This document shows positions 46,301 through 58,300 of a stretch of 64,000 nucleotides of DNA, one piece after another. The position numbers and the translations under genes are program-made. The DNA is from Siphonodentalium dalli. Taxonomy: Eukaryota; Mollusca; Scaphopoda; Gadilida; Siphonodentaliidae. The notes below the pieces were generated by a model. The model was given only the letters and a program-made list of their open reading frames with translations. It was not told the origin of the DNA and did not search any database. The stretch spans positions 226,872,578-226,936,577 of the forward strand of contig CP136062.1 in NCBI GenBank assembly GCA_032622095.1. The letters are read 5' to 3'. Every line of letters starts with the position of its first letter. Positions within the stretch are counted from its first letter, which is position 1.

Positions 46301-49300
46301 CCACAGAGTGTATGTCAAGATTGTGAGTACTGTGTTAACGATGTCTACACTACACAGAGTGTATGTCAAGACTGTGGGAACTGTGTTAACGATGTCTACA
46401 CTCCACAGAGTGTATTTCAAGATTGTGAGTACTGTGTTAACGATGTCTACACTCCACAGAGTGTATGTCAATACTGTGAGTACTGTGTTAACGATGTCTA
46501 CACTCCACAGAGTGTATGTCAAGATTGTGAGTACTGTGTTAACGATGTCTACACTCCACAGAGTGTATGTCAATACTGTGAGTACTGTGTTAACGATGTC
46601 TACACTACACAGAGTGTATGTCAAGATTGTGAGTACTGTGTTAACGATGTATACACCCCACAGAGTGTATGTCAACATTGTCAGTACTGTGTTAACGATG
46701 TCTACACTCCACATAGTGTATGTCAAGACTGTGAGTACTGTGTTAACGATGTCTACACTCCACAGAGTGTGTGTCAAGACTGTGAGTACTGTGTTACCCA
46801 TGTCAACACTCCACAGAGTGTATGTCAACATTGTGAGTACAGTGTTAACGGTGTCTACACACCACAGAGTGTATGTCAAGACTGTGAGAACTGTGTTAAC
46901 GATGTCTACACTCCACAGAGTGTATGTCAAGACTGTAAGTACTGTGTTAACGATGTCTACACTCCACAGAGTGTATGCCAAGATTGTGAGTACTGTGTTA
47001 ACGATGTCTACACTCCACAGAGTGTATGTCAAGACTGTGAGTACTGTGTTAACGATGTCTACACTCCACAGAGTGAATATCAAGACTGTGAGTACTGTGT
47101 TACCCATGTCTACACTCCACAGAGCGTATGTCAAGACTGTGAGTACTGTGTTAACGATGTCTACACTCCACAGAGTGTATGTCAAGATTGTGAGTACTGT
47201 GTTAACGATGTCTACACTACACAGAGTGTATGTCAAGACTGTGGGAACTGTGTTAACGATGTCTACACTCCACAGAGTGTATTTCAAGATTGTGAGTACT
47301 GTGTTAACGATGTCTACACTCCACAGAGTGTATGTCAATACTGTGAGTACTGTGTTAACGATGTCTACACTCCACAGAGTATGTCAAGATTGTGAGTACT
47401 GTGTTAACGATGTCTACACTCCACAGAGTGTATGTCAATACTGTGAGTACTGTGTTAACGATGTCTACACTACACAGAGTGTATGTCAAGATTGTGAGTA
47501 CTGTGTTAACGATATCTACACCCCACAGAGTGTATGTCAAGACTGTGAGTACTGTGTTAACGATGTATATACACTCCACAGAGTGTATGTCAATACTGTG
47601 AGTACTGTGTTAACGATGTATATACACTCCACAGAGTGTATGTCAATACTGTGAGTACTGTGTTAACGATGTATATACACTCCACAGAGTGTATGTTAAG
47701 ACTGTGAGAACCGTGTTAACGATGTCTACACTCCACAGAGTGTATGTCAAGACTGTGAGTACTGTGTTACCCATGTCTACACTCCACAGAGTGTATGTCA
47801 AGACTGTGAGAACTGTGTTAACGATGTATATACACTCCACAGAGTGTATGTCAAGATTGTGGGTACTGTGTTAACGATGTCTACACTCCACAGAGTGTAT
47901 GTCAAGATTGTGAGTACTGTGTTAACGATGTCTACACCCCACAGAGTGTATGTCAAGATTGTGAGTACTGTGTTAACGATGTCTACACTCCACAGAGTGT
48001 ATGTCAATACTGTGAGTACTGTGTTAACGATGTCTACACTCCACATAGTGTATGTCAAGACTGTGAGTACTGTGTTAACGAGGTCTACACTCCACAGAGT
48101 GTATGTCAATACTGTGAGTACTGTGTTAACGATGTATATACACTCCACAGAGTGTACGTCAAGACTGTGAGAACTGTGTTAACGATGTCTATACTCCACA
48201 GAGTGTATGTCAAGATTGTGAGTACAGTGTTAACGGTGTCTACACACCACAGAGTGTATGTCAAGACTGTGAGAACTGTGTTAACGATGTCTACACTCCA
48301 CAGAGTGTATGTCAAGATTGTGAGTACTGTGTTAACGATGTCTACACCCCACAGGGTGTATGTCAAGACTGTGAGTACTGTGTTAACGATGTCTACACCC
48401 CATAGAGTGTATGTCAAGATTGTGAGTACTGTGTTAACGATGTCTACACTCCACAGAGTGTATGTCAAGATTGTGAGTACTGTGTTAACGACGTCTACAC
48501 CCCACAGAGTGTATGTCAAGATTGTGAGTTCTGTGTTAACGATGTCTACACTCCACAGAGTGTATGTCAAGATTGTGAGTACTGTGTTAACGATGTCTAC
48601 ACTCCACAGGTGTATGTCATGAATGTGAGTACTGTGTTAACGATGTCTACACCCCACAGAGTGTATGTCAAGATTGTGAGTACTGTGTTAACGATGTCTA
48701 CACTCCACAGAGTGTATGTCATGATTGTGAGTACTGTGTTAACGATGTCTACACTCCACAGAGTGTATGTCAAGACTGTGAGTACTGTGTTAACGATGTC
48801 TACACTCCACAGAGTGTATGTCAAGATTGTGAGTACTGTGTTAACGATGTCTACACTCCACAGAGTGTATGTCAAGACTGTGAGTACTGTGTTAACGATG
48901 TCTACACTCCACAGAGTGAATATCAAGACTGTGAGTACTGTGTTACCCATGTCTACACTCCACAGAGTGTATGTCAAGATTGTGAGTACTGTGTTAACGA
49001 TGTCTACACTCCACAGAGTGCATATCAAGACTGTGAGTACTGTGTTACCCATGTCTACACTCCACAGAGCGTATGTCAAGACTGTGAGTACTGTGTTAAC
49101 GATGTCTACACTCCACAGAGTGTATGTCAAGATTGTGAGTACTGTGTTAACGATGTCTACACTACACAGAGTGTATGTCAAGACTGTGGGAACTGTGTTA
49201 ACGATGTCTACACTCCACAGAGTGTATTTCAAGATTGTGAGTACTGTGTTAACGATGTCTACACTCCACAGAGTGTATGTCAATACTGTGAGTACTGTGT

Positions 49301-52300
49301 TAACGATGTCTACACTCCACAGAGTGTATGTCAAGATTGTGAGTACTGTGTTAACGATGTCTACACTCCACAGAGTGTATGTCAATACTGTGAGTACTGT
49401 GTTAACGATGTCTACACTACACAGAGTGTATGTCAAGATTGTGAGTACTGTGTTAACGATGTATACACCCCACAGAGTGTATGTCAACATTGTCAGTACT
49501 GTGTTAACGATGTCTACACTCCACATAGTGTATGTCAAGACTGTGAGTACTGTGTTAACGATGTCTACACTCCACAGAGTGTGTGTCAAGACTGTGAGTA
49601 CTGTGTTACCCATGTCAACACTCCACAGAGTGTATGTCAACATTGTGAGTACAGTGTTAACGGTGTCTACACACCACAGAGTGTATGTCAAGACTGTGAG
49701 AACTGTGTTAACGATGTCTACACTCCACAGAGTGTATGTCAAGACTGTAAGTACTGTGTTAACGATGTCTACACTCCACAGAGTGTATGCCAAGATTGTG
49801 AGTACTGTGTTAACGATGTCTACACTCCACAGAGTGTATGTCAAGACTGTGAGTACTGTGTTAACGATGTCTACACTCCACAGAGTGAATATCAAGACTG
49901 TGAGTACTGTGTTACCCATGTCTACACTCCACAGAGCGTATGTCAAGACTGTGAGTACTGTGTTAACGATGTCTACACTCCACAGAGTGTATGTCAAGAT
50001 TGTGAGTACTGTGTTAACGATGTCTACACTACACAGAGTGTATGTCAAGACTGTGGGAACTGTGTTAACGATGTCTACACTCCACAGAGTGTATTTCAAG
50101 ATTGTGAGTACTGTGTTAACGATGTCTACACTCCACAGAGTGTATGTCAATACTGTGAGTACTGTGTTAACGATGTCTACACTCCACAGAGTATGTCAAG
50201 ATTGTGAGTACTGTGTTAACGATGTCTACACTCCACAGAGTGTATGTCAATACTGTGAGTACTGTGTTAACGATGTCTACACTACACAGAGTGTATGTCA
50301 AGATTGTGAGTACTGTGTTAACGATATCTACACCCCACAGAGTGTATGTCAACATTGTGAGTACTGTGTTAACGATGTCTACACTCCACATAGTGTATGT
50401 CAAGACTGTGAGTACTGTGTTAACGATGTCTACACTCCACAGAGTGTGTGTCAAGATTGTGAGTACTGTGTTAACGATGTCTACACTCCACAGGGTGTAT
50501 GTCAAGACTGTGAGTACTGTGTTAACGATGTCTACACTCCACAGAGTGTATATCAAGACTGTGAGTACTGTGTTACCCATGTCTACACTCCACAGAGTGT
50601 ATGTCAACATTGTGAGTACTGTGTTAACGATGTCTACACCCCACAGAGTGTATGTCAATATTGTGAGTACTGTGTTAACGATGTCTACACTCCACAGAGT
50701 GTATGTCAATACTTTGAGTATTGTGTTAACGATGTCTACACTCCACAGAGTGTATGTCAAGATTGTGAGTACTGTGTTAGCGATATCTACACTCCACAGA
50801 GTGTATGTCAAGATTGTGAGTACAGTGTTAACGGTGTCTACACACCACAGAGTGTATGTCAAGATTGTGAGTTCTGTGTTAACGATGTCTATACTAAATG
50901 GAATATCCCATTCAGTTCTAAATTAAAAAATTGGAATGGTCTATTATTCATCTGGAGGGGGTTCATGAAAAATAAGCAGACGACAGACAGTAAACGTACA
51001 GAATGAGTTCTATTTATTGGTGGAATAATTGTAGGTAATATGTTCAACGGTTGTCTGTTGAACTTATTATTAGAACAATTCGTAAGGGATAACTACTCAT
51101 TAACCCTTTCAGTGCCAGGGCCGATCTCATCGGCCCTAATTGACGGTCTGTAAAATCGGGCCTAAAAAAATAAAAAAAATAAAAAAGATTTTTTTTTTTT
51201 TTTGGTTGAATTTTTGTTGGGTATGCTTAAGCATGCTATAGCGAATTTAAAAACAAACTGGATAAAACCTTAGGGGCATGTTATAACTCAAAACTATCAC
51301 CAAGAATTCATAGTAATACTTTTGATGCCCATGAAAAACGTAAGATCCCCTGGCACTAAACCTACAAAATAAGTCTGTTAAAGAATATAAGAAAAAAATA
51401 TTAAAATTGTAAAAAATTGTAAAAATTAATAACAAATGATGAAAAATAGTTACGCCAATGCATTCTCTTATATATGCGAGGCGACCTATGGTCGACTCGC
51501 ATATATAAGAGAATGCATTGGCACAGGGTATATGGGTTGATACAAAAATCGGACTTGGCACTGAAAGGGTTATCGTATGAGGGAGGTAAAGTGGTAACAT
51601 TTGGATTGGGAATTCAGTGTTCATTTTCGGGGAAAGTTTACTAAAACGTTACTCAGAGTAGGTGACCATATCATATCTTAATGGAAATGTTGAATGCTTA
51701 TCTAGTGACAACGCGGAGCACAATACTGATTTTCGACCCAGTTTGGTTATTATTAGGAAGTAGGTTAAATGTTTGTTAACAAATATTTCCATCAAAATTC
51801 AAATGTCACAAAAAAAAAAAAAAAATCCACTTCGCGTTGTCATTAAACATATGTTAACACTTTCCATAAGATATGAAGCGGTCTTCTGTTCTTTGTAAGT
51901 ATTGAGTAATCTTTTCCCGAAAATTAACACTGAATTCTCCATTCAAATGTTACCACTTTATCTCCATCTTAAAATCATATAAAAGCAAATTTTTAAACAT
52001 AAATCTATGAGCTCTACAACCTATACATAACCAACAAAAAAGCTAAACAGGAAACTTGTATATAGAGGATCAGCAACGAGTTATGTTGGGATATAAGACT
52101 TTATGAAACGAGTTTGATAAACGAGTCGCAGATGATTTGTAAATCAAATTTATCAAACGAGTTTCATAAAATCTTATACCCCAACATAACCAGTTGAAGA
52201 TCATGTATATCCCCAATTTCCCTCAATAAGATTTGCTTTTGTGCCTATTTTAGTGTAAACAATATTGATTTGAACAAAAGAACAGAACATCACATTGACA

Positions 52301-55300
52301 ATTATACATATTGAGAAAAAACATAGTTCAAATGAGGATTAGATAACAAGCCATGAGCCTATGGCTTTTATAAAAATCTTTTCCTCCAAAAATGTTACCC
52401 CGAGTGTCAATACAGACAGCTACAGGGTAAAAAGGACGGGCATTTGAATATTGTTCTGTGTTTTCAAATAAATGTTGGGAAGTTAGTTAAGCGAGTGCAT
52501 GGATCAGAAAGATGGAGGAGTGACAGAAGGGAGGAGATTATGAAATAGACAAGAAAGATAATAAAGTAGGTGGAAAAGAAGTGTGATAAATGCTGTATAC
52601 AATAATCCCTCAGTCATAATCTAAATTTTACATTATGGCGTTAAATCATGGTGTGTTGTCCAATATAGAAACGGAATTAGACCCTATTTTCGTTAGTGCA
52701 ACGAATTTGGGACAATTATTTAACTTTAATTAACAAAGCAATAATTTTTCAATATCTGGTGTTGGTGACATGCACGTCTTTTCGAAATAGTATTAATCCG
52801 CATGGTAATTTTGATGGCGCGATGCCAAGTATCCCGAGAAGCACGCGCTTATTCGTTACTAGTGAGATATAAGGAAATATATTATGTGCTGTATGAATGT
52901 TGTTTTTGTTTTAATCTTGTATCTTGTATCACTTCAAAGCTCAGAATTTCACAATCATCAAGGTCATTGAGAAATATTTCCCACATTTCTTATAAGGTAT
53001 TATCTTATCATTACCCAACAATGTATAAGAACTTCACTTGTATTATCTTTGTGTATGTCTGCTCAATTTACATGAGCACCCCTCCAGATGAATAATAAAC
53101 CATTCCAATATATACTTCTATAATTGGTAGAAGTATCAATTCATCACGGGAACTTAGTGGACTGGTGGGTTCTTTTTTAATGTTTTTTATAAGAGTTTTA
53201 TCTCAAGTCCCGTCTAAGATATAAATACCCCCCAACACTCGATCGTATCACATCGCGTGCACTTGGATAGTTCCCCTCAAATGAAAAAGTAACAACATTT
53301 TCGGACGCAGGAACATGACTAGAACGTATCAGGGGGGGGGGGGGGCACCCTTTAAATTTCTAAAAGCACAACCGCCCTTGAATTAGACCAAACTTTCAGT
53401 TTTACGAAATTCAATTTGTACCCCATCCCGACTTGAGTTTCAACTGATACCCCAACTCAAGCTGTCTACATGCTGGACAATTTATAACCTAAAACCGCAC
53501 AAGGTTTGGAGATTTCAAGACTACATCTAGCTATTTTGTATGAACCCATATACCCTGTGCCAATGCATTCTCTTATATATGCGAGTCGACCATAAGGTCG
53601 CCTCGCATATATAAGAGAATGCATTGGCCTAACAATTTTTCATCATTTGTTATTATTTTTTACAATATTTTACAATTTTAATAATTTTTTCTTATATTCT
53701 TTAACTCTTTCAGTGCCAGACTTATTTTGTAGGTTTAGTGCTAGTGAATCTTACGTTTTTCATGGGCATCAAAATTATTACTATGAATACTTAGTGATAG
53801 TTTTGAGTTATAACATGCCCCTAAGGTTTTATCCAGTTTGTTTTTAAATTCGCTTAAGCATACCCAAAAGAAAAATCTAAAAAAAAATATTTTGTTTTGA
53901 TTTTTAAATTTTTTAGGGCCGATTTTATAACGCAGATAAAAAGATATAAATGCAGACTGGGTATGTTGTTTGTCTATAAATGATCTAATAAACACAGCGT
54001 AATATCCCCCAATAACGTACACACATCCACTATAAAGGATCTAATAAAGTGGTTTATTTAGTTCGTAATTCGTGGTAAAATATACAGCGGAAAAGCTTAA
54101 AGCTTCTAAAACCGTCCCGCTGACAAGATAAGAAATGTTTAATAAAATTGATATCAATTGATAGAAGCTAATCCGGACAGTTGTCCCCGATTCATATATA
54201 TTATTCGTACCCCGGAATCTATATATATATACAATTTTCTGAGAAGAGATACATTATATTTTATTAGGTTAATTAATAATATTTACATAGCCCGTCTGTG
54301 TTGCACTCATTCGTTGTCGGTGATTGGTCAACTGCCAATTTGGCCACCTGGTTCATATCCAATAACACACAGACCCCCAATAACACACAGACCCCCAATA
54401 ACACACAGACCCCCAATAACACAGAGACCCCCAATAACACCCCCCAATAACACACAGACCCCCAATAACACACAGACCCCCTATAACACACATACCCCAC
54501 AGACCCCCAATAACACACAGACCCCAATAACACACAGACCCCCAATAACACACAGACCCCCTATAACACACATACCCCACATACCCCCAATAACACACAG
54601 ACCCCCTATAACACACATACCCCCAATAACACACAGACCCCCAATAACACACAGACCCACAATAACACACAGACCCCCAATAACACACAGACCCCCAATA
54701 ACACACAGACCCCCCAATAACACACATACCCCCAATAACACACAGACCCCCAATAACACACAGACCTTAACACGAACTCGACGTCACAAACTGAACTAAT
54801 AACTAAAACGGTCAGCAGAATAATTGGGCGAACTTTTCAAAGTTCAGCCAAACTGCATCTGAAGCCAGTAATTTATATCGTTCACGTTATATTTGCTAAG
54901 AGCTTGAACATATTATATTGGACTAACTTAATGTGCTGCGTCTGGTAGTCTCAAATTCTCGGCAGATTTTGTGAAAATAAAAAAAGAATACACTCAGCTT
55001 TTTATGGGACTAAGTTTTGAAAAAGCTGTATAAATATAAAAAATTAAAATATCGGCTTCGGTTTACATATAGTGTACCCCACCAACCACAGCGTAATATC
55101 CCCCAATAAAGTACACACATCCACTACATTCATTTCTTAATTATATGTAATTTCTAGTTTTGTTTAGCATTTTAAAGGCCCAGTTAATTTTTTAGTTTTG
55201 ATTTTCTGTATATTGCCTTGATATACGATTATAATAACAGTTTGTGACATAAAATATGATTAAAATACTATAATTTATCACCATTTGTAACGTCTGTGTC

Positions 55301-58300
55301 TCAGAAGGTGCCCAAAGAGAAATACAAAATAGCTGAAATCATAAAAATATTTCCCCGTTTGGCTACTAGAATGCAACAGAATTCAAACTAAGAGCTACAG
55401 TGTTATTCCCCTTCCATTGAAAATAATAGAGTTTACAATACAGACCGGTTCAAAATTGAGCATATAACACACATCGGTACCTGGACAAAACAACATGTTC
55501 CCAGTTTATTTGTTTTGGAGCTTCCTCTTCAAATTGGTATATGATATGGCATGTATTTTATATAATGTGATCTGTGGGTTCATGGTATATGATATGGCAT
55601 GTATTTTATATAATGTGATCTGTGGGTTCGATAATTAAGTGGGTCTTCAACGTTAAAATATTTCTATTTCAGTTCAGCCGTTGGCCTTGGATCAGAGTTT
55701 GTGGTGACACTGGGAGAATACGCTTGGTCAATCGACGACGAATCTAGCGAGCAGAAAATCACTGTGATAAGCACGGACGAGGATGCAAGTACGTTATTAA
55801 AACGTCTTCTTTATTTTTAATGTAATGATGGTAATATATATCGACCTAGACCGACTCAGTACGACAATTTATTTTAGACCGTGTACCAGGGTTGGGGTAA
55901 TCGTAATCAGTAATTGTAATCAAAGTAATCGATTAAATTTTTTTGAGTAATCACCTGTAATCAGTAATCATGACATTTTTTTATTACAAGTAATCGTAAT
56001 CGATTACTTTCAAATGTACCTGTAATCATGATTACATTTTGATTACATTTTGATTACTTTTACTAAAATATCCATAATAGCTATTGGATACTCATATTCT
56101 CACAATGTAGCACTGTGGAGTGTGCACAGATACAAACATCATATCAGAAAGGTTGTACAATTTTTTTCATGTTGTGCACTGTGTATAACTATTGCACTGG
56201 ACACAGATAACACACACTTGGGCAATATCATACGGCTTCTGTGCCAATACGGGTACATATAACTCTTAAGGCTATCAGAACGGTTTGATTATTTATTTAC
56301 AACAAAGTCAATAATGTTCAATCATCGGCATCTGGGTTTCTCTTCCTGTCGTCTGCTTGGTTTAGGGTCTTCTTCCGTCTTCATAGGTTGGGTGTGTCTG
56401 CTTGTCTTCTACTCGGTTGAGTTCCGGTTGAGTTTATCTTCCTGTCGTCTGCTCTTCTTCTTCCGTCGGCGCATCAGTGGGACGTTGTTAGAAATACAAG
56501 AGCATAATGTTTACCTTGTATTTTCGTCCATTGCTCCACACTGCTCTTCTACGCGTCCGAGGCTTCTTGGTGATCGCTGGGGTGGTTTGTTAGAACTGGT
56601 TATCGGTGTCGGCTTTCTTCTTACTAAATACCAGAGGGCGTTAATGACAGCCCGGTGCATCTTCACGGCGAATCGGTTCCAGGCGTACCTAGGGTAATCG
56701 GGCGATCGTCATCTTCCCATGCGTCCTATAGACTCTTCTCCTTATCCATCACGCTGCGTTAGGTTTCGGTAGCTTTTCTAGGCGAGACATCTGGTCTCGC
56801 TAATCCTCAAGATCGTTCTGTTTACTCCCCAAATCATTTCCCTATGTATGTGTCGGGGATGGTTATTGCGTGGACGTCCGCTAATTCGTTTTGGTGCCCA
56901 GTACTTTGCGATCTAGATGTGGTCAACAGCGGCGCTGATATGTGTGGTAATCGAGCGCCCCTCTGACTTAGAGATTGCCTGTCTTCTTCCCGGGTTGAAA
57001 GTTATGTCCCTGGGGTTGTCTTGGCACACTTCCCCGTCGTCGCCCAATGTTTTGAGTTTTTCAAAGAAATGTAACTCTAACATTCCCGTTATTTAGTAAA
57101 ATATTACCTTTTCTAAATAAAGGGCACACCAAAAGAATGACACCACAGAGAGACACGTGTACATTAAGGATCAGGGAACATCAATTGACTTGACCAGAAC
57201 AACTTGTTTACCATGAAAATAACCAACTTAAAATTATTTGCAGCAAATTGTTTTGGATTGTCTTACCATGTCACCTCTTTTCTTTTGCTGCTAATTTTAG
57301 TGGAAGAAAATTCATAATTATTTGATAATTTAGACCGAACACACGTTTGTATGAATCAGGAAACAAAAACTTTTGCAGTGGCCCCAATACACTCTTTCCA
57401 GACGCATAATACACCCCACCCGACCCAAAATGGCCGCCGTCCAGAGGGGTTCAAATATGTCACATGTGCCATATCTCGGCCCCTGGACCAATTTAGGTCA
57501 AACAAAGGGTGTTGTAGGGTGGCCCCAATATATTTTAAATATTCACCCCTCATAACCCACCCCGATTCAAAATGGCCGCCGTCCAGAGGGGTTCATATAG
57601 GGCACATATGCCATTTCTGGGCCCCTTGGCCGATTTAGTCAAACAATGGGTGTTGTAGGGTGACCCTCCCCCAAGACATTCTAAATATTCACGTCACACA
57701 CGCTCCTTGGAAGACATTCCGTTCTCAAGCAGTGGGTGACAAATCTCCATGTCTCCATCGACAACGGGCGATAACTGTATAATGTCTCACTCGACAGCGG
57801 GCGATAACTGTATAATGTCTCCCTCGATAGCGGGCGATAACTGTACCGTGTCTCCCTTGACAGCGGACGATAACTGTATAATATCTCCACCGACAGAGGG
57901 CGATAACTGTATAATGTCTCCGTCGACAGTGGGCGATAACTGTCTAATTATCTCCATCGACAGCGGACGACAACTCTATAATTATATATTCACCAAATAG
58001 TTTACACGCATATACGTTGTACAGTTTAAACTCCTTACACAATGCGCTGCATTAGCTGATCGCAAAAAAAATAAAAGAAGATAAAATAAACAATATAAAT
58101 CATTAGGGTTTGTCATGTTTAAGATCTTAAGAAATTATTTCGCTGAACGCTTTTTTGCCTACAGATGCAGGTCTTGTGACTGTCACTCTGAAGCAATCTA
58201 TGATATTCAACAAGTGTGTGGCACCAGCCTGCTTCGAATTCCAGGACAGCACGATTACAGTGGACAACTCGAGTTGTAAGATCGTGGGGTGGGGAGAGAC

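Noticed and set aside
44831-51006. Long ORFs (up to 798 codons) on both strands of the 51-bp array
   Set aside because: The period is a multiple of three, so frames stay open on both strands. The array starts in an exon tail and lies in intron 3 of gene B.
54158-54799. Pro/Thr-rich ORF of 213 codons (ITHRPP repeats) and Cys/Gly-rich ORFs on the other strand
   Set aside because: Produced by the 18-bp array in an intron; no splice or homology support.
56314-56697. 127-codon ORF in a CT-rich stretch
   Set aside because: Low-complexity Ser/Leu/Cys composition with no recognised motif; left unannotated.
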